NCBI RefSeq assembly: GCF_000092065.1
Contig: NC_009358.1
Location: forward strand, 744,001 to 808,000
Length of the DNA stretch: 64,000 nucleotides
Direction of reading: 5' to 3'
DNA from: Ostreococcus lucimarinus CCE9901
Lineage: Eukaryota > Chlorophyta > Mamiellophyceae > Mamiellales > Bathycoccaceae
The notes beneath the pieces are model-generated. The model was given only the letters and a program-made list of their open reading frames with translations. It had not been told where the DNA came from and made no database searches. Made by a program: the position numbers and the translations under genes. Positions 8,540 through 17,494 of this stretch are shown one piece after another (within the stretch, counting starts at the first letter, position 1; every line of letters starts with the position of its first letter).

Positions 8540-9463
8540 CGTCGGTTTGATCCACGCCGCCTTGGCCTTTCCCGCCCGCGAATCGCCTACGAGGTTGGCC
8601 AACGCGTTATACGCTCGCGCCGTCTCGCTCGGCTTGAATGTTTTTTCATTCGAAAGCCGCTGCACGACGTCCAAACCTTGTTCGACGCGACCAAAAACGA
8701 TGTTTTTGTTGTCGAGCGACGGTACCGGCGCTGGACCAGTCGTAATGAGAAATTGAGCCGTCGTTCCGTATTCGCCATCCTTCGCCGCTGACTCGAGCGC
8801 CAGACTCACCGTGCCCGGCCTAAAGTGCCGTCCCTCGAACGCGGACGCGCGCGTGACGTCGCCGTTACTAAACCTCTCCCCGCTCAGCGCCGAAACCTGC
8901 CCCAGTCTCGGACTCCCGCTCTTACCTCCGACGACGTACCCGTTGCCTTTGTCGATTTTATGAAACACCGTCCCCGCCAGCGTCGGCGTCGACGCCGCGT
9001 TCGAGCACAGCGCGAGAAAATTCCGCACCGTATCCGGCGCGGCGTCGCCGTACAATCCGACGACGATCCTCCCGAACGGTTCCGGCGTCGCGCACAGCGC
9101 GCCGCCGTCGTCGCCGAGCGCGCGCGCCGCGTTCGCCGCGCCCTCGCACGCGCCCACGTCCAGGTACACCCTCGCCGTGACGTTCGCCGTCGCGTCCATC
9201 GCGCGCGCGCGCGGCGTCATCACCGCCGCCGCGCACGCGCCGACGAGCGTCGCGCGCCGTCCCGTCGTCGCGTCGTCGTCGTCGTCGTCGTCGTCGTTCG
9301 TTTTCCCGTTTTCCAGCCGCGCGCGCCGCGCCGCCGCGCGCGCCGTCCCTCGCGCCGCGCGCGCGTCGCGTCCGACCGCGCGCGCGCTTCCCGCGTCGCG
9401 TCCGACCGCGCGCGCGCTTCCCGCGTCGCGCGCCGTCGCCGCCGCGACGCCGCGCGACGCCAT
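8498..9463 (-). CDS. Cyclophilin-type peptidyl-prolyl isomerase, thylakoid-lumen type
   Basis: 321 residues. A plastid-type N-terminus rich in Ala/Arg (with a 10-residue direct repeat, AGSARAVGRD twice) is followed by an Asp run, then a hydrophobic segment ending in an Ala-x-Ala-like site (TLVGACAAAVMTPRARAMDA), i.e. a bipartite signal for the thylakoid lumen. The cyclophilin domain (about residues 95-300) shows GRIVVGLYGDAAPDTVRNFLAL, a variable FHKIDKGNGYVVGG loop, AQFLITTGPAPVPSLDN and IVFGRVEQGLDVVQRL. The usual catalytic F-H-R is changed (FHKIDKG), as in other lumenal cyclophilins with low isomerase activity. ATG 9463 is 24 bp from the divergent MOSC gene start. The extreme C-terminus lies in a tandem repeat. 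Confidence 0.87.
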   Translation of the reverse strand: MASRGVAAATARDAGSARAVGRDAGSARAVGRDARAARGTARAAARRARLENGKTNDDDDDDDDATTGRRATLVGACAAAVMTPRARAMDATANVTARVYLDVGACEGAANAARALGDDGGALCATPEPFGRIVVGLYGDAAPDTVRNFLALCSNAASTPTLAGTVFHKIDKGNGYVVGGKSGSPRLGQVSALSGERFSNGDVTRASAFEGRHFRPGTVSLALESAAKDGEYGTTAQFLITTGPAPVPSLDNKNIVFGRVEQGLDVVQRLSNEKTFKPSETARAYNALANLVGDSRAGKAKAAWIKPTRALVITSCGVLDA

Positions 9464-9487
9464 CGCGCGCGACACTGCGGCGCGCGC

Positions 9488-10459
9488 ATGCGCTGCATCG
9501 CGTCCGCGTCGCCGTCGGACGCGCGCGTCGTCGGTCGCGTGAAGCGCATCCACGCCTACGCGCTCAAGGGCGCGCGCTCGACGACGCTCGACGCCGCGGT
9601 CGTGCGTCCCGGCGGCGGCGTCCCCGACGACCGCGCGTTCGCGCTGCTGCGCGCGGAGCACGCCGAGCGCTGGCGACGCGACGGCGCGCGCGACGTCCTG
9701 CGCGCGGGCGAGGGCAAAGACCCGGGACATCACTCGAACAAGCACCTGTTTCACCAGCTCATCACGGACGGCGAGCTGGCGCGCGTGCGGGGACGCGCGT
9801 TCGGCGCGCGCGGCTTGGCGGTGGAGTGCGCGGCGAGCGGGAGGACGCTGGCGACGTGCGCGGACGCGGCGATAGAGAGCGAGCGAGCGAAGATCGAAGC
9901 GTTTTTCGGGACGCTGCTGAAGGGCGCGCGCGGGGCGCCGACGCTGACGCGGGCGGATGGGTGCTCGTTCGCGAACGTCGGCGGACGGCCGGGCGAACAC
10001 ACGCTGCACGTGAACACGACGGCGTCGGTGAGAGAGGCGTACGAGCGAACGTCGTCGTGGGAGCGAACGGGAGAGACGATGGAGGATTTCGCGCGTCGAT
10101 TTCGACCGAATCTCGTCGTCGAGGACGCGGGCGACGGCGCGTTGAAACCTTTCGACGAGTTCGCGTGGTGCGGTCGAGACGTTCGCTTCGGCGAAGTCGT
10201 CGTTCGCGTCGACGAACCGACGATTCGATGTCCGAGCACGCGCGTCCGATACGACGAATCCGGCGACGCCGGCGCGAATATCGACGCCGGCGCCCGTCCC
10301 GACGTCGACATTCGCGCCGCGTTTCCCGCGCTCGAGGCGTCCATATTCGGACGCGACCCCGTCGCGCTCGCCGACCGAGGCTCGTATTTCGGCGTGTACG
10401 CGCGAGTCGTCGTCGGCGGCGTCATTCGCGTCGGCGACGACGTCGCGTTGTTGCCGTGA
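9488..10459 (+). CDS. MOSC-domain protein (molybdenum-cofactor-binding family)
   Basis: 323 residues. N-terminal beta-barrel start (VGRVKRIHAYALKGARS) and a C-terminal MOSC core: RRFRPNLVVEDAGDGALKPF, then FGEVVVRVDEPTIRCPSTRV, where the Cys after Arg is at the place of the cofactor-thiol-binding cysteine of mARC-type proteins, and a closing YARVVVGGVIRVGDDV strand pair. MOSC proteins bind a sulfurated molybdenum cofactor and act in N-oxide reduction or sulfur transfer; the substrate here is unknown. No clear transit peptide is seen, but the first ~12 residues are polar and could be one. Start chosen at the first ATG after the 24-bp divergent gap from the cyclophilin gene. Confidence 0.82.
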   Translation: MRCIASASPSDARVVGRVKRIHAYALKGARSTTLDAAVVRPGGGVPDDRAFALLRAEHAERWRRDGARDVLRAGEGKDPGHHSNKHLFHQLITDGELARVRGRAFGARGLAVECAASGRTLATCADAAIESERAKIEAFFGTLLKGARGAPTLTRADGCSFANVGGRPGEHTLHVNTTASVREAYERTSSWERTGETMEDFARRFRPNLVVEDAGDGALKPFDEFAWCGRDVRFGEVVVRVDEPTIRCPSTRVRYDESGDAGANIDAGARPDVDIRAAFPALEASIFGRDPVALADRGSYFGVYARVVVGGVIRVGDDVALLP

Positions 10460-10634
10460 CGTTCATCGCGTCGAGTCTCCTGGAAGTCTCGCCCGTCGAG
10501 TCTCGCCCGTCCGGCGAACCGGGAGTCGCGGCGTCGACCGCTCGGGAGCGCCCGGCGGGAGTGCCCAGTGACGACGCGCGATTCGGTGTCGATCTGAATC
10601 GGCGTCACAAACCCGCGCGGCGACGCTCGTGACC

Positions 10635-11915
10635 ATGCTGAGCCACGCCATCGCGTTCAGTAACAACAAAGGAGGGTCCGGGAAGACGTTCATGGCGTTT
10701 CAGATCGCGTGCGAGGCCGCGAGGGCGCGGCCGGAGTCGAAAGTGTGCGTCATCGATTTCTCGCTGTACAGCGACATTAGCGCTTTGATGCTCGGCGGAA
10801 GCGCGCGCGAGGGGATCGGTGCGCCCATGCGCGGTCTGCAGACGTGCGTGGACATCACGGAGGCGGATAATCGCGCGGAAGGGCTGGTGCGCGCGCTGGA
10901 GGTGGCGGCGCAGGCGAGAGGGGAAGGGGACGAAGCGAGACGCGGCGAAAACGGCGGACGCGCGGGGCAGAGGAGCGTGTTCGGAACGTGGTTCTCGCGC
11001 GCGGGGAGCTCGGCGCAGTTGAAACACGAACCGCGAACGGATGTGGATTTGACGGATTTCATGATTCGTCCGCACGACGTGAACGAGGAAGTGCCGAAGA
11101 ACTTGTATCTGGTCGCCGGCGCCGGCACGGTGAGTTGGAATAGCGAGACGACGGCGATGGCGACGGATGATGAGATGGAGATTCCTTTGTGGGCGCGCAC
11201 GGGAGATGAGTGGGTTGGCGCTGGAGAAGTGTTTCGCGACGCCGTGCAGGCGTTGCCCGAGGCCTTTGACGCTATTTTTGTCGACACCGATCACTTGGCC
11301 GCGTGCGTGTTGACCAAGCTCGCGTTCGCCGCGATGGATTCCATCGTGATTCCTCTGAGTTACAACGACATGGATTTCAACCGCCTGTTCGCTGATATCA
11401 CCGGTAATGGATTGTTCACCGATGTTTTGCGGACGATGGACGAGCAAGGGCAGCTCCGAGCGCGCGTGAAGAAGTTTATGTTTACGCGCGTCGGGAGCAC
11501 GGCGAACGCTCCGCACAAGTCTCCGGGCGGCATCGCCTCGCCGTTCACTCCGACGAAAACGTCGACGGCTCAGATGGACGATATGGCGAGACAAATCTGG
11601 AGCGCGTGCGACCAGCCGCTGTACAAGGCGTTATTTGCAAACTTGGACGCTCTCGAAGCCGAGGGCGGGAACGTCGTGCAGTCCTTCATGACTGAATACT
11701 TTGGTATGTTCAAGCTCGTTCCAGAACTCGCCTCCCTGATCTCGACCATGAACGGTATCCCAGTGTGCGGCATGACCTCCAAGTCCTACACCGCCGCTAA
11801 TGGTCTGACTGGCTCCACCGGCTCGGCGGTTTTGAACAGCTTGAAGGCTGAGCTCGCGGCGAGCACGCAAACCATCTTGGACGCGCGATACAACGCCGCG
11901 ATTTCCTCCTCGTAA
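10635..11915 (+). CDS. ParA/MinD-family (SIMIBI) ATPase, orphan
   Basis: 426 residues. The protein opens almost at once with a deviant Walker A motif, NNKGGSGKTFMAFQIA, including the ParA-type signature lysine before Gly-Gly. Walker A' (VCVIDFSLYSDISALML) and a Walker B-like strand (FDAIFVDTDHLAACVL) follow, separated by an unusually long insert (~residues 60-190) containing a charged, probably disordered stretch. The C-terminal half is helical and ends in a Ser/Thr/Ala-rich region. It is not an Mrp/NBP35 (no CxxC), not Get3 and not plastid MinD (no transit peptide, different switch regions). ParA ATPases position DNA, protein or organelle cargo; the cargo here is unknown. It probably acts in cytosol or nucleus. 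Confidence 0.78.
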   Translation: MLSHAIAFSNNKGGSGKTFMAFQIACEAARARPESKVCVIDFSLYSDISALMLGGSAREGIGAPMRGLQTCVDITEADNRAEGLVRALEVAAQARGEGDEARRGENGGRAGQRSVFGTWFSRAGSSAQLKHEPRTDVDLTDFMIRPHDVNEEVPKNLYLVAGAGTVSWNSETTAMATDDEMEIPLWARTGDEWVGAGEVFRDAVQALPEAFDAIFVDTDHLAACVLTKLAFAAMDSIVIPLSYNDMDFNRLFADITGNGLFTDVLRTMDEQGQLRARVKKFMFTRVGSTANAPHKSPGGIASPFTPTKTSTAQMDDMARQIWSACDQPLYKALFANLDALEAEGGNVVQSFMTEYFGMFKLVPELASLISTMNGIPVCGMTSKSYTAANGLTGSTGSAVLNSLKAELAASTQTILDARYNAAISSS

Positions 11916-12092
11916 TCCGAGCGGACGACGCAACCGTGAAGAATAAACACGCATAAACGAAAGTAGCCCGCGCGCCGCCGTACAGTCGGCGCGACTAGCG
12001 AACCATTGTAATCCACCAATTCCTGCATCGACCAGCCGCCGCGTCGTCGAGACGCGCCGCCCGCACACTTCGCCTGGCGCGCCGGTTCTTTC

Positions 12093-12824
12093 ATGCGAGT
12101 CAAGCGCGCGCGCAAGGTGCGAAAGTACCTGCGCTACTACCGCTCCGCGCACGGTTTTCGCGAGCCGTACAAGGTGATTTGCGACGGAAACTTCATCGCC
12201 GCCTGCGAAAAGCTCAACCTCGGCGACGCCAAAGACGTCGTCGCCAAGTACTTGGGCTCCAACGCGAAGGACGTCAAGGTGTTCACGACGCGATGCGTGC
12301 AAGAGGAGCTGCGAAACATGGGCCCGGAGTACAAGGGGGCGTCGATGCAGACGAAGAAGTTGCACCTGGTGGGCGGCGGACCGGCGCCGGGAGAGGCGAC
12401 GGCGGCGGCGTCCATCGTCGACGCGTGCGGGGCGAAGAACGAGGAACGATTCGTGGTGTGCACGCAAGACGATACATTGAAGGAGAAGTTGCGCGAGTGC
12501 GCGGGGGCGGTGCCGATTGTGTTCGCGCACACGAGTGGGTTGCAGATGGAGCCGCCGCCTGACGCGACGGCTGGGGGATTGACGTCGCAGCAGGAAGAGG
12601 TGCTGGGATTGAGCGCGGAGGAGCTGCGCGCGCTCGGGGTGGATGAACGCGAAGTGCGCGATGTGTACAAGGTTCGTACGAACGTCAAGTTCAAGAAGAA
12701 GTCGGGTGGGAAGAATCCGTTGAGTTGTTTGAAGAAGAAGCAAAAGGCGGCGCCGACGCCGACGCCGACGCAGGGTGGGGAGAAAAAGAAACGAGCTCGA
12801 CGCAAGAAAAAGAATAGCGAATGA
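12093..12824 (+). CDS. UTP23: rRNA-processing protein UTP23 (PIN-like)
   Basis: 243 residues. The beginning (MRVKRARKVRKYLRYYRSAHGF, positions 12093-12158, then EPYKVICDGNFI) is characteristic of the UTP23/FCF1 PIN-domain family of SSU processome factors that act at the early cleavage sites of pre-18S rRNA. The PIN core continues with VFTTRCVQEEL and a FVVCTQDDTLKEKLR strand. After it come the UTP23-type tail motif NPLSCLKKKQK (rather than FCF1 features) and a Lys/Arg-rich nucleolar tail ending KKKRARRKKKNSE. UTP23 usually lacks full PIN catalytic acids and binds snR30; catalytic status here was not resolved. Confidence 0.88.
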   Translation: MRVKRARKVRKYLRYYRSAHGFREPYKVICDGNFIAACEKLNLGDAKDVVAKYLGSNAKDVKVFTTRCVQEELRNMGPEYKGASMQTKKLHLVGGGPAPGEATAAASIVDACGAKNEERFVVCTQDDTLKEKLRECAGAVPIVFAHTSGLQMEPPPDATAGGLTSQQEEVLGLSAEELRALGVDEREVRDVYKVRTNVKFKKKSGGKNPLSCLKKKQKAAPTPTPTQGGEKKKRARRKKKNSE

Positions 12825-12923
12825 TTCTCGCGAGTAGCAATCGCGTGGGATGAATGGGTAGTGTGTATATTACGAGAACTAAAACATGTTTGATCCTCCA
12901 CGAACGCGAAAATCATTTCGCTA

Positions 12924-13970
12924 TTAATCCGCATCCATGTCGGCCGGACCCTTGCCACTTTCGATCGTTGCTTTCGATTCCGTGATCGCCGCGCGCAGTT
13001 CTTCAAACATCTCCAACGCCGCTTCGTCGCCCCCGCGTTGACGCACTATCTCTTCGCCCTGTTCCAAGTGTTCCAACGCGACGTCAAACTCGAGCGCGCC
13101 GTGATGCGCGTACGCGAGCATGTACCAAACGTCAACGTTGTCGTCACGCTCGCGAAGAAGTTCACAGAGAATGTCGATAGCAATCTCGGTCGTGGTGTCC
13201 AGTTCAAGTAACAGCTTGGCGGTCTCGAACCTAAACTCAAAAGATACGTTGAACTCGTGTTGAAACTCTTCGGCGCCGTTTTCTTCGTCCTCGTCCCGAT
13301 GCATCGCCCCTTGACGCCACATCTGTATGGATTCCTTCAAAATCTTCAGCGCTTCGTCGGTTTTTCCTTGTTCGTTTCTCAAGCTCGCTAACAGCTGCAA
13401 AGGCTCCGCCGAGACCGGATCGCTCGCTTTCGCGCGATTTATCAACTCCTCCACCTGAGCGCTCGTCTCCGCGTCCATCTCATCAGCCGTCCCGAGAATT
13501 TGCTCCGCCAGCGCACAACACGCCGAAGCGTGCGCACCTTGCGCGTCTTCATCACCCTTGTGCGCCTGTGCCTCTAATATCGCCAACCCTTGTCTCGTAC
13601 ACTTCGTCGCCGCCTCGCCGTCGTCCAGCAACTGCCCCAGATACATAAACTTTTCGTACCCTTCCGTCGGCGACAGCATCGCCGCTCGTTTCAGCGCCGC
13701 GATCGCCTCTTCTTGCGTTCCAAACTCCGCGAGCGTCATCGCCAGCGTCTCCGCCAGCGACGCATCATTCGGATGTTTCTTCGCCTCGGCGCGCAGCGTC
13801 GCGAGGCCCTCGTCGACGCGACCGTCCTCGATCGCCGCGTACGCCCCCTCGATCGCGCCCTCGATCGCGACGACGCGCGACGTCGTCGCCCCCCTCGGCG
13901 GTCCCGATTTCGCCTGTTTCGCCACTCCCGGCTTCGCCGCGCGCCGTCTCCCGCCTTGGCGCGCGCCCAT
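12924..13970 (-). CDS. TPR protein, ACL4-like assembly chaperone
   Basis: 348 residues: a basic N-terminus (GARQGGRRRAAKPGVAKQ) followed by about seven TPR-like helix pairs (for example AIEDGRVDEGLATLRAEAKK, EAIAALKRAAMLSP, TDEALKILKESIQMW, VWYMLAYAHHGALEFDVA) and an acidic C-terminus (GKGPADMDAD). The spacing and the DVWYMLAYAH repeat match the yeast Acl4 family, chaperones of ribosomal protein uL4. A general TPR protein is the alternative. ATG 13970 overlaps an upstream plus-strand ATG in a CATG; the divergent FKBP gene begins 16 bp away. Confidence 0.75.
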   Translation of the reverse strand: MGARQGGRRRAAKPGVAKQAKSGPPRGATTSRVVAIEGAIEGAYAAIEDGRVDEGLATLRAEAKKHPNDASLAETLAMTLAEFGTQEEAIAALKRAAMLSPTEGYEKFMYLGQLLDDGEAATKCTRQGLAILEAQAHKGDEDAQGAHASACCALAEQILGTADEMDAETSAQVEELINRAKASDPVSAEPLQLLASLRNEQGKTDEALKILKESIQMWRQGAMHRDEDEENGAEEFQHEFNVSFEFRFETAKLLLELDTTTEIAIDILCELLRERDDNVDVWYMLAYAHHGALEFDVALEHLEQGEEIVRQRGGDEAALEMFEELRAAITESKATIESGKGPADMDAD

Positions 13971-13986
13971 GGTCGCGGTCGGAGCA

Positions 13987-14649
13987 ATGGAACTCCGAAT
14001 TCGATTTCGACTTCGCGTCGCCTCGCGCGCGTTCGACGGCGCCCCGCGCGCCGCCGCTCGACCCGCGCGCGACGCGCGCGCGCGCTCGACGCTCGCTCGC
14101 GCGCGACCGCGCGCGTGCGTGCGAGACGCGGTGCGACGCGCAATGCCGCCGACGCCGAGTGGCGGCGGCAGAATGACGCTCGCCGGCGTCGCGACCGCGC
14201 CGCGCGCGCTCGCGGACACGCGACGGGCGACGATGGCGAAGACGATCGTCGGCGCGCTCGCGCCGCTCGTCGCGGCGCGCGCGCGCGCGAGCGACGGCGT
14301 CGTGATCGTGGAAGAAACCGTCGGTCGCGGCGTCGAGGTGCTCGCCGGCGTCGACGTCGTCAAGGTGAATTACACCGTCGCGCTCGCGTCGAGCAAGGCG
14401 AGGGTCGACTCGGCAAAGTTTTTCGTCTTCGGCGTCGGCGCCGGAGAGGTGGTCGAAGGATTCGACGCGATCGTGGGCGGGGACGGGGCGACGCCGCCGA
14501 TGCGCGTCGGCGGCGCGCGAAGAGCGGTGGTGCCGGCGGCGCTGGCGTACGGCGATCGCGGCGCGGGGTGCGATAAGACGGGAAATGCGTGTTCGATTCC
14601 GCCAGGGGAAGATTTAGAGTTCACCGTGGAGCTTTTAGAGGTCAAGTGA
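13987..14649 (+). CDS. FKBP-type peptidyl-prolyl isomerase, thylakoid lumen
   Basis: 220 residues from ATG 13987 (an in-frame ATG at 13969 would add six residues). The first ~55 residues are a long Arg/Ala/Ser transit peptide. A second signal follows: twin Arg (DTRRATMAKTIVGAL), a hydrophobic stretch and an A-R-A site before SDG, i.e. a Tat-type lumen signal. The FKBP core is diverged but recognisable: VVKVNYTVAL, FFVFGVGAGEVVEGFDAIV, PPMRVGGARRAVVPAALAYG and IPPGEDLEFTVELLEV. Together with the cyclophilin 4.5 kb away this is a second lumen immunophilin in the window. The 3' end meets succinyl-CoA synthetase 33 bp downstream. Confidence 0.85.
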   Translation: MELRIRFRLRVASRAFDGAPRAAARPARDARARSTLARARPRACVRDAVRRAMPPTPSGGGRMTLAGVATAPRALADTRRATMAKTIVGALAPLVAARARASDGVVIVEETVGRGVEVLAGVDVVKVNYTVALASSKARVDSAKFFVFGVGAGEVVEGFDAIVGGDGATPPMRVGGARRAVVPAALAYGDRGAGCDKTGNACSIPPGEDLEFTVELLEVK

Positions 14650-14666
14650 CGCGGCGCGCGTTGCTT

Positions 14667-14677
14667 TGTAAATTACA
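14667..14677. terminator. Back-to-back TGTAA / TTACA polyadenylation signals
   Basis: TGTAA at 14667-14671 (plus) lies 18 bp after the FKBP stop, and TTACA at 14673-14677 (TGTAA on the minus strand) lies 6 bp after the SUCLA2 stop. TGTAA is the established chlorophyte polyadenylation signal. The two signals together occupy almost the whole 33-bp convergent gap. Confidence 0.6.
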
Positions 14678-14682
14678 GCGAC

Positions 14683-15945
14683 TCAACGCGCGGAGAGACT
14701 GGCGCACGCTTTTTGCGCGGCGTCGTCGAGGTCTTCGGCGGTGACGATGGTCATCCCGGACGACTTGAGAATCTTGTTCCCAGCCTCGACGTTCGTTCCC
14801 TCTAATCGCACGATGAGCGGGACTTTGAGATCGACTTGCTTGGCCGCGGCGACGATGCCGGCGGCGATGACGTCGCACTTCATGATGCCGCCGAAAATGT
14901 TCACCAAGATGGCTTGAACTTTCGGGTCGGCGGTCAAAATCTTGAAAGCTTCGACGACTTGCTCTTCGCTCGCGTTCCCGCCGACGTCGAGGAAATTCGC
15001 GGGCGAACCTCCGTAGAGTTGGATGATGTCCATGGTCGCCATGGCCAAACCCGCTCCGTTCACCATGCATCCGATGTTGCCGTCCAATCCGATGTAGTTC
15101 AAGTCGAATTTGCTCGCCTGCACCTCGCGCGGATCTTCCTGCGATGTATCGCGAAGGGAGAACAACTCGCTCTGTCGATATTCGGCGTTGTCGTCGAAGT
15201 TTAACTTGGCGTCCGCGGCGACGACGCGTCCGTCTTGATCCTCCGCGAGCGGATTCACCTCGATCATCGTGCAGTCGGTCTTGGAGAACGTTTCGTACAA
15301 CCCCATGAGTTGTTTCGCCGCCTCATCGACGTGTTTCAAAATTCCGAGTCGTTTCACCAGCTCGTCCGCCTGCGTCTTCGTCATCCCGCGCTCGATGTCC
15401 AACCGCATCTTAATAATCTTCTCCGGATGACTCTGCGCCAAGTCCTCGATCGACGTGCCGCCCTCCGCGCTCGCGATCACCAACGGTCCCGCGCTCGCCC
15501 TATCGAGCGTGATCGCGAAGTACATCTCCCGCGTCAGCGTCATTTTCTCCGCCACGTACACCACGTTCACCGGTTTCCCCGCCGGTCCGCTCTGTTTCGT
15601 CACCAACGTCCCCCCCAGCATCTTCGCCGCCGTCTCTCGCGCGCGCGTCTTCGCCACCGCGTGCACCCCTCCCTCGAACCCGCTCGCGAACGTCCCGAGT
15701 CCGCGCCCACCGGCGAGGATCTGCGACTTCACCACCACCTCGTCTCCGCGCATCGCGCGCGCGGCGTCGTCGACCTCGTCCAGCGTCCCGCACGCCGCGC
15801 CGATCGGCACGCGCACGCCAAACTTCTTCATGATTTCCGCGCCTTGGTACTCGTGCACGTGCAGCGCGCGCCGCGCGACGCGCGTCCACGGCGCGCGTTC
15901 GCGCGTCGCGCGTCGCGCGATCGCGATCGCGATCGCGCGCGACAT
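14683..15945 (-). CDS. SUCLA2: Succinyl-CoA synthetase (ADP-forming) beta subunit, mitochondrial
   Basis: 420 residues. A mitochondrial presequence (Arg/Ala-rich, cleavage expected near [14 protein letters not shown]) precedes the ATP-grasp domain: [54 protein letters not shown] (metal-binding Glu/Asn/Asp), FDDNAEYRQ. The C-terminal CoA-ligase-type domain has [32 protein letters not shown] and [19 protein letters not shown]. It makes the TCA-cycle substrate-level ATP step with an alpha subunit not encoded here. Full family length; start at the first ATG. Confidence 0.96.
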   Translation of the reverse strand: MSRAIAIAIARRATRERAPWTRVARRALHVHEYQGAEIMKKFGVRVPIGAACGTLDEVDDAARAMRGDEVVVKSQILAGGRGLGTFASGFEGGVHAVAKTRARETAAKMLGGTLVTKQSGPAGKPVNVVYVAEKMTLTREMYFAITLDRASAGPLVIASAEGGTSIEDLAQSHPEKIIKMRLDIERGMTKTQADELVKRLGILKHVDEAAKQLMGLYETFSKTDCTMIEVNPLAEDQDGRVVAADAKLNFDDNAEYRQSELFSLRDTSQEDPREVQASKFDLNYIGLDGNIGCMVNGAGLAMATMDIIQLYGGSPANFLDVGGNASEEQVVEAFKILTADPKVQAILVNIFGGIMKCDVIAAGIVAAAKQVDLKVPLIVRLEGTNVEAGNKILKSSGMTIVTAEDLDDAAQKACASLSAR

Positions 15946-16037
15946 CGTCGGCGCGCGAGGGAGTGACGCGCGATCGCGATCGCGCGGGCGTAACGACTTT
16001 GCACCGCGCGGGCGTCACTCGTCGACGCGCGCGCGCG

Positions 16038-16370
16038 ATGGCGACGTCGGCGCGCGACGTCGGCGCGAGGGACGACTCGCGAGACGCGGTGACGGCGTTC
16101 GCGAGCGCGGGGGCGGCGTCGCTCGCGAGCGCGGTGTATTTCTGGAGGAAACGCGCGACGATGCCTTTTAAAATCAGCGCCGCGGCGACGTGGTTGACCG
16201 CGGGACCGGCGGCGGTGCTGTGGTACGCCCCGTCGCGGGCGTCGCTGGAGCGGGAGTTGGCGGAGAAGGCGGCGGCGCGAGGGGCGAGCGCGCGCGAGGA
16301 CGCGATACGGCGCGACGGGGTCGCGGCGGCGAGGACGCTGTTGGAGAAGAGAGCGAGCGAGGAAAGCTAG
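16038..16370 (+). CDS. Small two-helix membrane protein, unknown
   Basis: 110 residues, not recognised. After a polar start, two hydrophobic segments (AVTAFASAGAASLASAVYF and ISAAATWLTAGPAAVLWYA) are linked by a short basic hairpin (WRKRATMPFK), followed by an Ala/Glu/Arg helix (ASLERELAEKAAARGASARE) of coiled-coil character. Small hairpin proteins of this form occur in mitochondria and chloroplast envelopes, but there is no motif that settles it. It stops 6 bp before the convergent SET-domain gene and starts 92 bp from SUCLA2. Confidence 0.6.
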   Translation: MATSARDVGARDDSRDAVTAFASAGAASLASAVYFWRKRATMPFKISAAATWLTAGPAAVLWYAPSRASLERELAEKAAARGASAREDAIRRDGVAAARTLLEKRASEES

Positions 16371-16376
16371 GAGAAA

Positions 16377-17369
16377 CTACGGGTGGGCTAGACTATTCGC
16401 GGCGCGCTGTTCGCCCGCCGCGCAGCGGGAACACGCGCAATCGAAGGCGTAGGAATTCGCGAGACGCGCGCGTCTGGCGTCGCGCGGAGAATCGGCGTCC
16501 ACGTACGTTATCGTGAGCTCTTCGCCCGGAGCGATTTCGCGAAGCGCGCGAATCGTGAGCGACGAATCGCCGTTTTCCCAGTGCGTGTGACAGTTGGGCG
16601 CGCACGAGTGATTGAGTAGGGACACGTACTTGTATACCGCCGAACCCGACGCGGTGCCTTGCGTGATGGCGTCCAATCCGGCGGATAGGACGTCCTTGAA
16701 ATCCGTCGTCGACGCCGCGGCGTCGACTGGAATTTCCACTCGGAACGAGTTTAAATGAAGACGGGACGTGATTCCGGCGTACCACGCGGGTGTGATGATA
16801 TCTTTCCCCGCGTCGCCGAATGCTCGTCGCAACACATCGCACTCTTCGAGCCACTGCGCGGGCGGATTGGTTTCCACGTCGTTCGCCGCGCACAACCATT
16901 CCAGCGTGCTCTTGTTCAACGCTCCGCTGGCGATCATAGACGCCGCTCTGGCGGTGATCAAAGGAAATTTTAAACCACCATTCTTTTCGCAGTACGCTTC
17001 GAGCTCGCTCAAATCCACCCCGTGCGTCTTTTCGAAATCGCCGTACGCCAATCGACGCGCGTCGGCGCACGATTCGCACGTCGCCCCGCCCGCGGACGCC
17101 CGCAAGCACCACTCGCACCTCGATCGCGCGTTGTCCATGGTTCTGTGCCACATCAACGGTCTTTCCCGCGATATGACCGCCTCGTTCGCCGCCAGCGCGC
17201 GCGCGGCGTACGCCCCTCGCCCCGAACGCGCCGTCGCGCCGATGAAGAACGCATCCTCGGCCCCGTACGTGGGCACGCTTTTCGACGCATCCGTGCGATG
17301 CGAGCGCGCGTCCGACCGCCGCGCGCGCGCGCGAGAAGCTCTCGCGCACCGCCGCGCCGCCGCGCGCAT
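16377..17369 (-). CDS. SET-domain protein, SMYD/ASHR2-like
   Basis: 330 residues from ATG 17369 (a frame extension to 17459 exists). Split SET layout: N-terminal SET part (GAEDAFFIGATARSGRGAYAARAL), a MYND-like Cys cluster (RCEWCLRASAGGATCESCA), a helical insert, the SET-C core with YKYVSLLNHSCAPNC and the catalytic GEELTITYVD, then post-SET cysteines (FDCACSRC). NHSCAPNC is the cofactor pseudoknot. This order is typical of SMYD and plant ASHR2 proteins, which methylate histones or non-histone lysines; the target is unknown. The MYND ligands look incomplete, so zinc binding there is uncertain. Confidence 0.85.
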   Translation of the reverse strand: MRAAARRCARASRARARRSDARSHRTDASKSVPTYGAEDAFFIGATARSGRGAYAARALAANEAVISRERPLMWHRTMDNARSRCEWCLRASAGGATCESCADARRLAYGDFEKTHGVDLSELEAYCEKNGGLKFPLITARAASMIASGALNKSTLEWLCAANDVETNPPAQWLEECDVLRRAFGDAGKDIITPAWYAGITSRLHLNSFRVEIPVDAAASTTDFKDVLSAGLDAITQGTASGSAVYKYVSLLNHSCAPNCHTHWENGDSSLTIRALREIAPGEELTITYVDADSPRDARRARLANSYAFDCACSRCAAGEQRAANSLAHP

Positions 17370-17494
17370 GCGATCGCGCTCGGCGATGCGCTCTGCGGCG
17401 CCGCGCGCGCGAGCGTTGGATGACTGACAATGGATAACGCGGGAAACGAGACGGCACACCTCGACGCCGCGCTCGCGAGCGATCGCGCGCCGCG

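Noticed and set aside
8825-9487. Upstream extension of the MOSC frame by 221 codons
   Set aside because: This part is antisense to the cyclophilin coding region and is Arg-rich nonsense; the MOSC family similarity begins after ATG 9488.
10460-11915. MOSC and ParA-like genes as a transferred bacterial operon
   Set aside because: Codon use, spacing and surroundings are those of the algal nucleus, and the two genes have a 175-bp gap with no sign of co-transcription.
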